A stretch of 64,000 nt of DNA from Pseudomonadota bacterium (GCA_018242465.1 JAFEBY010000126.1:45334-109333); one strand, 5' to 3'. Shown: positions 25,196 to 36,369, numbered from the stretch's first letter. Translations and numbers: made by a program. The notes: generated from the letters alone by a model not told the origin.

Positions 25196-27106
25196 TTACA
25201 ACGAATCGAAACCGCAATAGCAATGCGCCATCGCCTGCACCGGCGAACGCGCGCGGATGAATTGTTCGCGCAGATCCTGCAATTGATGTTCGACACGGGC
25301 ATCGGCGCCACCTTCGGCCAGCCCGCGCAGCCACGACGAACGCGCCAGCATGCTTGCGGCGAGGCGCGATTCGACATTGCCGGACAACAAGGTATCGAGC
25401 GTGCCGGCACGGCGTTCGATGTAGCGCACGCGCACTGAGTCCTTGGCGATCTTCGCCTTGCCCGCGGCGAAATCGACCGCAGCCTGCAAGCCGCCGAATT
25501 CGTCGACCAGGCCACGCTCCTTCGCCTGTGCGCCACTCCACACGCGACCGCGCGCGATCGCATCGATCTGTTCGACGCTCTGCTTGCGTGCTTGCGCGAC
25601 CTTGCCGGTGAAGTCGCGATATCCCTTTTCGATCACCGACTGCAGGATGGTGGCGACACCCGGATCCAGCGGCCGGGTGATGTCCATCGCACCGGCCAGC
25701 GGCGCGGTGGCGACACCATCGGTATGCACGCCGATCTTGCCCAGCGCGCGCGATGCATTGGGGATCAGGCCGAAGATGCCGATCGATCCGGTGATCGTCG
25801 ACGGATCGGCATAAATGCGATCGGCGTTCATGCTGATCCAGTAGCCACCCGATGCGGCGACATCACCCATCGACACGACCACCGGCTTGCCAGCGTCCTT
25901 GAGCGCCTGCACTTCGCGACGGATCTGTTCGGAAGCGAACACTTCGCCGCCGGGCGAATCCACCCGCAGCACCACCGCCTTCACCATGTCGTCAAGGCGC
26001 GCTTCGCGCAGCAATTCCGAGGTCGAATCGCCGCCGACGCGACCACCGCCCTGCTTGCCCGGCACGATCTCGCCTTCGGCCACCACGATCGCGACCTGCT
26101 GGCTGCCGTCACCGACCGGCAATTGCGTGCGCAGGTTGCGCAGGTACTGGTCGTAATCGACCTGGCGGAAACCGCCATCGGCATCCTTGTCGGCAACGCC
26201 GGCCTTCACCAGCATCTCCTCGACTTGGGCGCGCGTCTTCAGGCCATCGACCAGTTTTTGCTCGAGCGCGTATTTCGCGAGATCGCCTTGCGTATTGGCG
26301 ACTCCCTGCGCGATGCCGTCGATGCCGGCCTTGACCACGTCCGGCGTCAGCTTGCGTGCGCTGGCGACGTCACCGATGTAGCGTTGCCAAAGATCGTTCA
26401 TCCAGAACAGGTCGGCTTCCTTCGCTTCCGGCGAGGCGTTGTCGCGCACATAGGGTTCGGCTGCCGATTTGTATTCGCCCACCTTGAATAATTTGAAATC
26501 GATGCCGAGTTTGTCCTGCAGGCCTTCGCGCATGTACGGGCGATAGCTCGACAGGCCTTCCAGCAACAGTCCGTGGCCGTCGGGATCGAGATAGACCTGG
26601 TTGGCCTGGGCCGCGATCAGGTACTGGCCTTGCGTCATCCCTTCGGAGAACGCGATCACCTGCTTGCCGCTGGCCTTGAGGCGCTGCAGCGCGGCGACGA
26701 TTTCATGCGTGCTGGCCATGCCCGACGGAGTCAGCTTGTCGACGTCGAGGAGGACGCGCTCGATCGATTTGTCCTTCGCCGCGGCATCGATCACCTTGAC
26801 CAGATCGCGCAGGCGCACGACCTTGCGACTTGGATCCTCTTCGCTGTTCTGCGCGATCAGCTTGGTCAGCGCGTCACGACCATCCTCTTCCATCACCTTG
26901 CCTTCCGGTGCCAGCACCAACGTGGTGCGATCGAGCACCGGCGTGATCGCCGCGCGTCCGCTCATCGACAGGAAGCCGACGAAGAGGAACAGCAACACGA
27001 AGAAGACGATATTGAGGACGAGGCGACGGGTGAAGTTGGCGACGTCCCAGACGCCCTTGAAGAAGCTGAAAATCGGGTTGGAAGGGCGTGGTGCGGGCTG
27101 GTTCAT
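25196..27106 (-). CDS. sppA: Signal peptide peptidase SppA, 67K type
   Basis: Inner-membrane serine protease that degrades cleaved signal peptides in the periplasm. The protein is 636 residues with one N-terminal transmembrane helix (about 30-47), followed by the duplicated S49 protease domains. The catalytic dyad is visible: Lys213 in [11 protein letters not shown] and Ser419 in [10 protein letters not shown], as in E. coli Lys209/Ser409. The C-terminus has extra residues ([21 protein letters not shown]). The start [15 protein letters not shown] fits the family. Confidence 0.95.
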   Translation of the reverse strand: MNQPAPRPSNPIFSFFKGVWDVANFTRRLVLNIVFFVLLFLFVGFLSMSGRAAITPVLDRTTLVLAPEGKVMEEDGRDALTKLIAQNSEEDPSRKVVRLRDLVKVIDAAAKDKSIERVLLDVDKLTPSGMASTHEIVAALQRLKASGKQVIAFSEGMTQGQYLIAAQANQVYLDPDGHGLLLEGLSSYRPYMREGLQDKLGIDFKLFKVGEYKSAAEPYVRDNASPEAKEADLFWMNDLWQRYIGDVASARKLTPDVVKAGIDGIAQGVANTQGDLAKYALEQKLVDGLKTRAQVEEMLVKAGVADKDADGGFRQVDYDQYLRNLRTQLPVGDGSQQVAIVVAEGEIVPGKQGGGRVGGDSTSELLREARLDDMVKAVVLRVDSPGGEVFASEQIRREVQALKDAGKPVVVSMGDVAASGGYWISMNADRIYADPSTITGSIGIFGLIPNASRALGKIGVHTDGVATAPLAGAMDITRPLDPGVATILQSVIEKGYRDFTGKVAQARKQSVEQIDAIARGRVWSGAQAKERGLVDEFGGLQAAVDFAAGKAKIAKDSVRVRYIERRAGTLDTLLSGNVESRLAASMLARSSWLRGLAEGGADARVEHQLQDLREQFIRARSPVQAMAHCYCGFDSL

Positions 27107-27195
27107 CGGAAGAAAATCACAGGTGGATGCGGACAGCCTAGCAGTCCTGCGGTTGCCTGCATGTGCCGGAAGAATGCGCCTTCGTTACCGAGGAT

Positions 27196-28539
27196 TCAGG
27201 CCACCCGCCGGCTGCTGCGCCAGGCGCGCCGACCGAGCAGGATCGCGGCGACGGTCAGGCCGGCGATCAGCCCCGCCCACATGCCCTGCGGGCCGATGCC
27301 CAACCCGAGCCCAAGCCCCGCGCCCACCGGCATGCCGACGCCCCAGTAGGCGAACGCGGCGAGCAGCATCGGCACGCGGGTGTCCTGCATTCCGCGCAGC
27401 GCCCCGGCTGAAATCACCTGCACGCCATCGGGATACTGGAACGCCACCGCGAACAGGATCAATTGCGCCGCCAGCGCGGCGACCATCGCATCCTGGGTGT
27501 AGGCACCGACGATCAAGTGGCGTCCGAACACCATGACCAGCGCGGTCAGGGTCTGGGTGATCAGCAACAGGGCATAACTCGCACGCAAGGCACGCCGCAA
27601 GGCCATGCCGTCCGCGCGACCGCGGGCGTGGCCGACGCGCACTGTCGTCGCTTCGGCGAGGCCGAGCGGAATCATGAAGCACAGGCTGGCGACGTTGATG
27701 GCGATCTGGTGCGCGGCCGCCGGGATCGCGCCCAATCGCCCGATCAATAGCGAAGTGACGATGAAGAGGCTGCCTTCCATCGCCACGGTGACGCCAATCG
27801 GCAGGCCGGTCGTGAGCAAGCGCCGCAATTCGGTCCAGTTCGGCGCTTCCAGATGCGCGAACAAGGCAAAGCGGGTGAAGCGCGGCGATCGCCACAGGTA
27901 CAGCGCGAATGCACAAGCCTGCATCCACATCATCACTGCCGAGGCGGTGCCGAGGCCGGCGGCACCACGCGCCTCGAAACCGAAGCGCCCGAAGCACATC
28001 GCATACCCGAGGGGCGCCAGCACGGCGAGACCACCGAAACCGAGCAGCATCGTCGGCAGGGTCCAGTGCAATCCGTCACTGAGGTAACGCATGCACAGGT
28101 ACAAGGTGAAGGCCGGGATGCCCCAGCGGATGCCGAGCAGGAAGGCTTGCGCATGCGGGCGCACCTCGACGGCGATCCCCATCGCCGGCAGCAATTTCGC
28201 CGCCAGCGTCAGGAAGCCGAACATCAGCACACCCAGCACCAACGCCAGCCACAGCGACTGACGGAACAACGGGCCGATCTCGTCGCGGCGACCTGCGCCA
28301 TCGAGTTCTGACACGCGCGGCGGCAACGACATCAGCGTCCCCATCGGCACCAGCATCGGCAGCCAGAACAACGCGTTGCCGACCGAAACGCCAGCCAGGG
28401 TATCGGTGCCGTGGTGGCCCGCCACCGACGAATCGACGAAACCGATCAGGCCGGATGACAGATGGCCAAGCGTGAGCGGTGCCGCCAGCAGGGCGCTGGT
28501 GCGCATTTCCTGCGCAAAGGACGTTGGTCTGGATGCCAC
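27196..28539 (-). CDS. MATE family efflux transporter
   Basis: Twelve-helix Na+ or H+ coupled multidrug exporter of 447 residues. Family signs are the paired halves, each opening with a leucine-rich helix (ALLAAPLTLGHLSSGLIGFVDSSVAGHHG, then GLPIGVTVAMEGSLFIV). Conserved AAHQIAINVASLCFMIPLGLAEATTVRVGHARG follows the second. I chose the GTG at 28537-28539, which adds ASRPTSFAQEM before the usual first helix. The ATG eleven codons later would cut into the conserved amphipathic start. The substrate cannot be told. It is divergent from the DUF3667 gene. Confidence 0.92.
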   Translation of the reverse strand: MASRPTSFAQEMRTSALLAAPLTLGHLSSGLIGFVDSSVAGHHGTDTLAGVSVGNALFWLPMLVPMGTLMSLPPRVSELDGAGRRDEIGPLFRQSLWLALVLGVLMFGFLTLAAKLLPAMGIAVEVRPHAQAFLLGIRWGIPAFTLYLCMRYLSDGLHWTLPTMLLGFGGLAVLAPLGYAMCFGRFGFEARGAAGLGTASAVMMWMQACAFALYLWRSPRFTRFALFAHLEAPNWTELRRLLTTGLPIGVTVAMEGSLFIVTSLLIGRLGAIPAAAHQIAINVASLCFMIPLGLAEATTVRVGHARGRADGMALRRALRASYALLLITQTLTALVMVFGRHLIVGAYTQDAMVAALAAQLILFAVAFQYPDGVQVISAGALRGMQDTRVPMLLAAFAYWGVGMPVGAGLGLGLGIGPQGMWAGLIAGLTVAAILLGRRAWRSSRRVA

Positions 28540-28617
28540 GGAATGACCTGCAACGACAACGGGGTGGCCGCGACATGCCGCGGCCCGGTATCTTAACGCC
28601 TCGCCCGGAGTGACCCG

Positions 28618-29793
28618 ATGACCAAGCCGCTGGATCCGATCGAGCCAATCACCGCGACGATGTCGCACGATGGCCCGCATCCGCAGTACTGCGAAAATTG
28701 CACCACCGCGTTGCAGGGCCCGTACTGCCACGCGTGTGGCCAGCACGGCCACAACCCGCTCAAGAGTTTCAAACACGCCATCGAGGACGTGTTCGAATCG
28801 TTCTGGCATGTCGACGGTCGCATCTTCCGCACCCTGCGCGACCTGCTGCTGCCCTGGCGCATCATCAACAATTATCTGGGCGGCCAGCGCGTGCGCTACA
28901 TCCCGCCGCTGCGCATCTTCGTCATCCTCAGTCTGGTGACGTTCTTCGTCGCCCACTTTGCCATCCATTCCGAAACCGGGCCGATCCAGTTCAACAACAC
29001 CGATGCCAACGGCATTCCCGCCGCGACCACGGTGGAAGAAGTCCAACGGCTGCGCGACAAGGCGCTGGCTGACATCAACGAAGGCACAGCCAAGGGCAAC
29101 CACAATCCGGGGTTCGTCGCGGGCGTACTCGATGCAGCGCGCCAAGCCGTGCAGGCACAGGCCGACCAGCGCATCCACGAACTCGAAAACGCCAAGGCCA
29201 AAGGCCAGCCAGTGCCCCCGCCATCCCCTGCATTCGTGGTGGATACATCGGACAACCACAACGACGGCAGCGACTGGAACGTGACCACCCGGAAGATCCA
29301 CGTCGCGTGGCTGCCGGAATTCGCCAACGACGCCCTCAACAATGCGGTTCAACGCGGTGCCAAGAACGCCAAGCGCTTCTCCAAGGATCGTTCGGAACTG
29401 TTCCAGGCCTTCATCGGCTCGATCCCGACTGCGCTGTTCTTCATGGTGCCGTTCTTCGCCCTGCTGCTGCGCGTGTTCTACCTGTTCACGCCTTGGACCT
29501 ACCTCGAACACCTGGTGGTCGCGCTCTACAGCCATGCTTTCCTGCTGCTGGGCAGCCTGGTGTCCTTCCTGCTGTCGATGTCCTTGCGCACATTGCTGGG
29601 CTCGGGCCCCGTGAGCGCGATGATCAGCTTTCTGGTGATGGCGATGATGGTGATCCTGCTGTGGACGCAGAAGCGCGTGTACCGGCAGGGGTGGATGCTG
29701 ACGCTGGCCAAGTGGCTCGCGATCGGCTCGATTTACTGGGTCCTGCTCGGGTTCGGCGCACTGTTCGCGTTGCTGCTGGTCTTCCTCAAGTAG
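28618..29793 (+). CDS. DUF3667 membrane protein with N-terminal zinc ribbon
   Basis: A 391-residue protein of unknown function. The N-terminus has a four-cysteine zinc ribbon (Cys25, 28, 37 and 40 in YCENCTTALQGPYCHACGQ). The DUF3667 body follows (KHAIEDVFESFWHVDGRIFRTLRDLL and GQRVRYIPPLRIFVILSLVTFF). A hydrophilic middle section of about 190 residues follows the first transmembrane helix, and then 4-5 hydrophobic helices at the C-terminus. The small DUF4286 gene lies 10 bases downstream, so they are probably co-transcribed. Confidence 0.88.
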   Translation: MTKPLDPIEPITATMSHDGPHPQYCENCTTALQGPYCHACGQHGHNPLKSFKHAIEDVFESFWHVDGRIFRTLRDLLLPWRIINNYLGGQRVRYIPPLRIFVILSLVTFFVAHFAIHSETGPIQFNNTDANGIPAATTVEEVQRLRDKALADINEGTAKGNHNPGFVAGVLDAARQAVQAQADQRIHELENAKAKGQPVPPPSPAFVVDTSDNHNDGSDWNVTTRKIHVAWLPEFANDALNNAVQRGAKNAKRFSKDRSELFQAFIGSIPTALFFMVPFFALLLRVFYLFTPWTYLEHLVVALYSHAFLLLGSLVSFLLSMSLRTLLGSGPVSAMISFLVMAMMVILLWTQKRVYRQGWMLTLAKWLAIGSIYWVLLGFGALFALLLVFLK

Positions 29794-29803
29794 GACGGCA
29801 TTG

Positions 29804-30112
29804 ATGACCAACGTGGTCTACGAGGTCAATCTCGACGTCGATGCCGCGATCGCCGACGCTTATCTCGCGTGGTTACGCGACCACGTTGCGGAGATCCTCG
29901 GGTTGCCCGGCTTCCTCGATGCGCGGATCTTCGCGGTCGAGGACCCGCCTCCGGGACGCATCCTGTGGTGTGTGCACTATCGCGTTCGCAGTCGCGCCGC
30001 GCTCCAGGACTACTTCGACCACCACGCCGCCGCCATGCGCGGCGACGGCATCCTGCGCTTCGGTGATCGCTTCAGCGCGAGCCGCAGGATTCTCGAGCCA
30101 CTGGCCGGCTAA
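29804..30112 (+). CDS. DUF4286 family protein
   Basis: A 102-residue soluble protein with a ferredoxin-like pattern (VVYEVNLDVDAAIADAYLAWLRDHVAEIL, LPGFLDARIF, YRVRSRAALQDYFDHHAAAMRGDG). This is typical of DUF4286, a family distantly like antibiotic biosynthesis monooxygenase folds. Its role is unknown. A TTG one codon earlier is in frame, but the ATG at 29804 is preferred. It is the second gene after DUF3667 and converges with the DUF3106 gene. Confidence 0.85.
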   Translation: MTNVVYEVNLDVDAAIADAYLAWLRDHVAEILGLPGFLDARIFAVEDPPPGRILWCVHYRVRSRAALQDYFDHHAAAMRGDGILRFGDRFSASRRILEPLAG

Positions 30113-30119
30113 GCGCTGC

Positions 30120-30656
30120 TCAGCGGTCCGACATCTGCGACAACCATGCCCCCCGATTCGCAGCCGGGACGTCAATCAATTGCTTGCGCAGCGCGTCGCG
30201 CTGCTCCGGCGGCGTGCGCCAGGCGATGCGTCCGAGCACGGCCAATTCATCAGGATGCATTTCATGGAGGATGCGCAGCAACGGCGCGCGCTCATCCTCG
30301 GGCACGTAGGACAACAACGGCGACAGCTGCGGCCACAACGCACCGATTTGCGGACCGAGCAGCCAGCCGCGTTGTTCTGAGCGATCGAGTTGCGCGAATT
30401 CGGCGCGGAACCGCGACTGCTCGTCCGCGGGCAATGTGGCAAACGCCGTCGCGGCATCGCGGATGCGCTGGCGTTGCGCGTCATCCAGCTGCAGCCACGC
30501 CGACTGGCGTTCGCGCTGGTCGCGCTGGCGGTCGAGATCGATGCGCTGCTGGCCGGCCGACGTTTCCGCCATCGGTGGCGGCGTGCGCTGGCAACCCGCC
30601 ACCAGCACCATCACCAACGTCGCGAATACGCGCAAGCCAGCTCCCTCACTGCGCAT
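30120..30656 (-). CDS. DUF3106 domain lipoprotein
   Basis: A 178-residue predicted lipoprotein. The signal sequence ends LVAGC (lipobox), followed by a Gln/Arg-rich helix and DUF3106-type repeats (WLQLDDAQRQRIRDAATAFATLPADEQ, FRAEFAQLDRSEQRGWLLGP). The chosen ATG lies inside the last codons of the upstream membrane-protein gene, an 11-base overlap that implies translational coupling. In many beta- and gammaproteobacteria DUF3106 genes sit downstream of an ECF sigma factor and an anti-sigma-like membrane protein. No sigma gene is present here. Its function is unknown. Confidence 0.8.
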   Translation of the reverse strand: MRSEGAGLRVFATLVMVLVAGCQRTPPPMAETSAGQQRIDLDRQRDQRERQSAWLQLDDAQRQRIRDAATAFATLPADEQSRFRAEFAQLDRSEQRGWLLGPQIGALWPQLSPLLSYVPEDERAPLLRILHEMHPDELAVLGRIAWRTPPEQRDALRKQLIDVPAANRGAWLSQMSDR

Positions 30657-31023
30657 CGTTGGCCTCCGGCGGTTCACCGTCGCTCATGGTCTCGGGCAGT
30701 TCGGGCAGCACGTCAGCAGCAGGCGTCCCTGCCTCATGGCGCTGCGAGTACCACGACAGGAATTCGAGATCGTGCACCACCGCGGCGTCGCTGTCGTCTG
30801 GGGCCAGTTCGCCGCGCGCGGAGGACACCTGATCGTTCTCCGGCGGCAACGCCGTCTGCGGCAGTGCCTGGGTGGTGATATGCGGGCCATCATCGCCAGC
30901 CAGCGCCTGCGGCCAGTCGCCCACCCAAGTCGAGAGCAGGGCCGCCACGGTCAGCACGGCCACCCCGACCAGCCAGGACCAGCTGCGCCGGGACAATCCA
31001 AACACGCCTGGAGCAGGTGTCAC
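30646..31023 (-). CDS. Small single-pass membrane protein of unknown function
   Basis: From GTG at 31021-31023 the protein is 125 residues. A GTG at 31003-31005 is an alternative giving 119. It has one transmembrane helix (SWLVGVAVLTVAALLSTWV) followed by an acidic tail of about 90 residues (DLEFLSWYSQRHEAG, then VLPELPETMSDGEPPEAND). The layout and its neighbour resemble the anti-sigma-like partner of DUF3106 operons, but there is no adjacent sigma factor and no recognisable anti-sigma domain. It overlaps the DUF3106 gene by 11 bases. Confidence 0.65.
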   Translation of the reverse strand: MTPAPGVFGLSRRSWSWLVGVAVLTVAALLSTWVGDWPQALAGDDGPHITTQALPQTALPPENDQVSSARGELAPDDSDAAVVHDLEFLSWYSQRHEAGTPAADVLPELPETMSDGEPPEANDAQ

Positions 31024-31240
31024 GGGATCAGGCGATGAGATGCGGCATCCGCAGAATGATAGCGTGCAGCCCACTCCCGTCCTGTACCGCCAGTCATGCC
31101 CGGAGGGCTTGCATCGCAACCGGAACTGTGCATCCCGATGGAAGGTTGTACACAGGGTTCATGCGGTTGTCACGAAACCGGATACTTGGCCGTGATGACT
31201 CAGTGATTCCGCAGAATTCACTTGCAAGTTCCTGAATTAA

Positions 31241-31258
31241 AAAAGAATTGGTTCTTTT
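31241..31258. other. AT-rich perfect hairpin in the priA upstream gap
   Basis: aaaagaa and ttctttt pair around the 4-base loop ttgg, within a 344-base gap between the divergent membrane-protein gene and priA. The flanks are unusually AT-rich for this chromosome (cctgaattaaaa before, cactttttt after). It could be a promoter UP region, an unwinding-prone segment, or a minus-strand feature. Apart from this hairpin and the DnaA boxes, no gene was seen in the gap. Confidence 0.4.
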
Positions 31259-31335
31259 GGCACTTTTTTCACCATTCATCGGATTGTGACGAAAAACGCC
31301 CTGTTTCGCCCGCGATCGGAATTGCCTGCACAGAC

Positions 31336-31358
31336 TTATCCACATCCCGTGTGGATAA
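31336..31358. promoter_or_regulatory. Inverted pair of perfect DnaA boxes directly upstream of priA
   Basis: TTATCCACA (31336-31344) and TGTGGATAA (31350-31358) are both exact consensus DnaA boxes, facing each other across 5 bases and ending 9 bases before the priA ATG. A weaker box, TTGTACACA, lies at 31146-31154 with one mismatch to TTATNCACA. The pair overlaps the place where the priA promoter or ribosome-binding site should be, so DnaA binding would be expected to affect priA expression. The same bases can also fold into a 9-bp hairpin, so an operator for another protein remains possible. Confidence 0.65.
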
Positions 31359-31367
31359 ACTCAGACC

Positions 31368-33542
<2,175 letters not shown>

Positions 33543-33564
33543 GGCGCTGTGTGTTTGGCAACAT

Positions 33565-33657
33565 GCGAGTGACCCCCTCCCTGGGTCACCCGCACGTGCC
33601 TCCCTTTGTTCCACGCGGAAGTCGACCGACTTCACGCGCGTGGCGAATCCATTCGCC
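33565..33657. other. Cluster of three hairpins in the priA/kinase intergenic gap
   Basis: The 290-base gap between convergent priA and the histidine kinase gene starts with three consecutive inverted repeats. The first is at 33565-33593 (gcgagtgaccc paired with gggtcacccgc, one mismatch). The second is at 33611-33643 (ccacgcggaagtcg paired with cgacttc/cgcgtgg, 14 pairs with a 3-base bulge). The third is at 33642-33657 (ggcgaat and attcgcc, 2-base loop). No clear T tract follows. It may be a bidirectional terminator, a repeat element or a small RNA. The rest of the gap to 33832 shows nothing recognisable. Confidence 0.45.
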
Positions 33658-33832
33658 TGCACCACGGGAGCAACGCCATCCTGTCATTGCCACCGTGTTG
33701 ACCTTGCCGGCCAAGACAACCACGTCCTGGGAACTCCGACTACGGTTTCGGTTCGGGGGATGGCTAAAACTGCGCCTCCCTCGTGCCGGCGCAGAGATTG
33801 AACATATTCGCAATGAAAAAACACCCCCAAAT

Positions 33833-35680
33833 TCAGGTGACTTTTCCGTTCCATGGGCTAAGCGGCATCAGAAGGTTGATCTCCGTTCCATGTTCGTCAC
33901 GAACGACTTCGAACACTGCCCCAAGCCTCTGTGCCCGCGTTCGCATACTGGCCATGCCGGTACCGCCCTCTCTGTTCGCTTGCGGTTCAGATTTCGCCAT
34001 CGGCATGCCGATGCCGTCGTCGCGCACCTGCATGCGCAGGCTTTCTGCCGTGCATTCCAGCGTCACGTCGACACGTCGCGCCTGACTGTGCTTGAACACA
34101 TTGGTGAGCGCTTCCTGCAAGAGGCGCAGCAAGTCGAGGCTGCGTGCGCTGCCGAGATTGACGCCCTCCAGCCCATGCAGCGCCCAGTGATCCTCGATGT
34201 CCGCCGCCTCCAGCAGGCGACTGGTTCGATGCCGCAAAGGGATGATGAATTCTGCGAGGTCGCCGTGTTCGCGCGCGGTACTGTCGATCACCAGCCGCAA
34301 GTCATCGCGCATTTCACTGAGGATGCCGATGACGCGTGCCTTCGGCATGTCGTCTGGTGCCAGCTTCAGCTCGGCAATGGTGCCGACCAGAGTGCCGCCA
34401 AAGCCGTCGTGGAGATCACGCGCCAGCCGCAGGCGTTCGCCGGCGCGACTGTGCGCGAGCTCAAGCGCGTGCTGCTGGCTCATCGTCTGCGTGAGCAGCG
34501 ACGTCGCCGCCTGGACTTCACGGGTGAGTTCGGCATTGAAGCCTTCAACCCGCTTCATGGTGGTGGCGAAACGATAGGCCAGCACGAACCCCATGCCGAG
34601 GATGGTCAGCGGCGACAACAGGGCGCCGAGGTAGCTGGAGGACTTCATCCAGCACAAATAAACTAAGAGATCGTGGAAGGACATCACCAGCGGGACGCTG
34701 ACACACGCCGCCAGCACCAGGTAGTCGCTGCGGCGATTGCGCAACGCGTAGGCGATGAAAGCCAGGTTGGCGGCATACACGAAGACGATCGCGGGCAGCA
34801 GGTAGGTATTGCGCTGCGGACCCATCCAGTCGGGGACGATTGGCACCAGCACCAGCGCCAGCGCCACGATCACCAGCAGCGCACGCTCGATGTGCGGCCA
34901 GCGTCGATTGCAGTAGCGCAGCAGGAAGATCGCGTGCGCAATCACCATCGCGACGAAACTGGCGGCGATGAAGGCCTGCCACATGTTGGTGGTCGGGAAC
35001 GGCCGGATACTCTCGATGATGTAGTTGCTGCCGTACAACGCCCCGAAGAAACCGCTGAGTGCGTACCAGCCATAGGTGGTGTCTTGCCGGCGCAGCAGCC
35101 AGAACAACCCGAACATCGCGGACACCACGATGCCGATGGCGAAATCGAGGATCTGCAGGTCGCGACGAATGAAGACCGCGTTGTCGAACTGGGTTTTCAG
35201 TGCAGCCGCATCGCCGACCGACACGGTTCCGAAGCCCGGCGCGTATTCACTGAGGCCCGACACCCGTACCAGAAGCTCGTTCTGCCCCTGCTTGAGCAGC
35301 GGTGCCTGCACAACGAAATAGCGCGGAATATGCCATTTGCGTGATAGCGGCTCCACCAGCGATGCATCGCGATCGATCACGCTGCCATTGAGTCGCACCT
35401 CCGCTGCCATGCAGGTGTAATCGAGCAGGAGCCCCACCGACACGCGGGCATCGGCCTGATTCCAGCGAACGCGATACCACACCACTCCGCTGTAGCCAGG
35501 CCAGCGCAAGCTCCACTGATCCATCAGCTTGACCGGCACCCAGCCGTCGCTCGGGGGCATGGTCGCATTCCAGTCCGAACGCACCGCTTCGGCCTGATCG
35601 ATGGTGACAACTGTCGGTTCGGCGGCACTCGCGAAGTTCGCCAGCAACGCCAGCACCAGCGCGCACAACAGCCGGATCAT
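33833..35680 (-). CDS. Sensor histidine kinase with 7TMR-DISM-type sensor (NarL-type)
   Basis: A 615-residue membrane kinase. A signal peptide ends at ASAAE. A periplasmic jelly-roll-like domain (about 25-165) precedes seven hydrophobic helices (about 180-385, 7TMR-DISM type). A coiled-coil linker follows, then a HisKA_3 domain with His in RLARDLHDGFGGTLVG. The HATPase domain has LLQEALTNVFKHS (N box), RDDGIGMP (G1) and GGTGMASMR (G2). It overlaps the LuxR-type regulator gene by 4 bases and surely forms a pair with it. The periplasmic ligand is unknown, though related jelly-roll sensors bind carbohydrates. Confidence 0.9.
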   Translation of the reverse strand: MIRLLCALVLALLANFASAAEPTVVTIDQAEAVRSDWNATMPPSDGWVPVKLMDQWSLRWPGYSGVVWYRVRWNQADARVSVGLLLDYTCMAAEVRLNGSVIDRDASLVEPLSRKWHIPRYFVVQAPLLKQGQNELLVRVSGLSEYAPGFGTVSVGDAAALKTQFDNAVFIRRDLQILDFAIGIVVSAMFGLFWLLRRQDTTYGWYALSGFFGALYGSNYIIESIRPFPTTNMWQAFIAASFVAMVIAHAIFLLRYCNRRWPHIERALLVIVALALVLVPIVPDWMGPQRNTYLLPAIVFVYAANLAFIAYALRNRRSDYLVLAACVSVPLVMSFHDLLVYLCWMKSSSYLGALLSPLTILGMGFVLAYRFATTMKRVEGFNAELTREVQAATSLLTQTMSQQHALELAHSRAGERLRLARDLHDGFGGTLVGTIAELKLAPDDMPKARVIGILSEMRDDLRLVIDSTAREHGDLAEFIIPLRHRTSRLLEAADIEDHWALHGLEGVNLGSARSLDLLRLLQEALTNVFKHSQARRVDVTLECTAESLRMQVRDDGIGMPMAKSEPQANREGGTGMASMRTRAQRLGAVFEVVRDEHGTEINLLMPLSPWNGKVT

Positions 35681-36369
35681 TCCAGAAGACCCAGGGCACG
35701 TGCCTCGTGGACAGCGGCGGTGCGCGATTTCACCGCAAGCTTGCGGTAGATGTTCTTGGTATGCCCTTCGATGGTCAGGCGCGACAGGCTGGTGCGCTCG
35801 GCGATGTCGCGATTGCCCAAGCCCTGGGCCACCAGTTGCAGGATCTCGAGTTCTCGTCCCGACAACGACGGCACGGCCACCGTTTCCGCCGGCGCTTGCG
35901 TTGCTGCTGTCGGCACCATGGCAAGGATCCGGCGCGCGATCATCGGGTCGATCGGTGCGCCGCCGCGCTGCAGGCTGCGCAGCGACAGCACCAGTTCGAT
36001 GTCCTCGCGGTCCTTGAGCAGATAGCCAATCGCACCGGCGCGCAACGCGGCGAGGATGGTTTCCTCCTCGGCGAAGGCAGAGACGATCACGGCCTGGGTG
36101 TCCGGCGAATCCAGTTGCATGCGCCGGATCAACTCGATCCCGCTGCCATCGGGCAGGCGCACGTCGACGAGCGCGAGTGACGGGCGCTGCTCGCGCAGCA
36201 GGCTGCCGGCGCTGGCGAGATCCGGGGCGATATCGATCCGGGCTTCCGGCCCCGCGACCTCGCGCATCAGCATGCGCAACCGCGCCTGCATCGCTGAATC
36301 ATCCTCCACGATCAGGATCGACGTGAGCTGAATCGGTTCTGGTTCCAACGCTTCCCTCCCCCTCTGCAT
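35677..36369 (-). CDS. NarL/LuxR-family response regulator
   Basis: A 230-residue partner of the adjacent kinase. The receiver domain has the acidic pair in ILIVEDDSAM, the phosphorylatable Asp in LALVDVRLPDGSG and the conserved Lys in GYLLKDRED. The LuxR-type helix-turn-helix follows (LSGRELEILQLVAQGLGNRDIAERTSLSRLTIEGHTKNIYRKL). I chose the ATG at 36367-36369; a longer frame to 36462 adds a non-family segment. It precedes the kinase gene in the transcript and overlaps it by 4 bases. Targets are unknown. Confidence 0.93.
   Translation of the reverse strand: MQRGREALEPEPIQLTSILIVEDDSAMQARLRMLMREVAGPEARIDIAPDLASAGSLLREQRPSLALVDVRLPDGSGIELIRRMQLDSPDTQAVIVSAFAEEETILAALRAGAIGYLLKDREDIELVLSLRSLQRGGAPIDPMIARRILAMVPTAATQAPAETVAVPSLSGRELEILQLVAQGLGNRDIAERTSLSRLTIEGHTKNIYRKLAVKSRTAAVHEARALGLLE

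Noticed and set aside
31094-31345. 83-residue minus-strand frame in the priA upstream gap
   Set aside because: No ribosome-binding site, no family match, and it crosses the DnaA boxes and the AT-rich hairpin.
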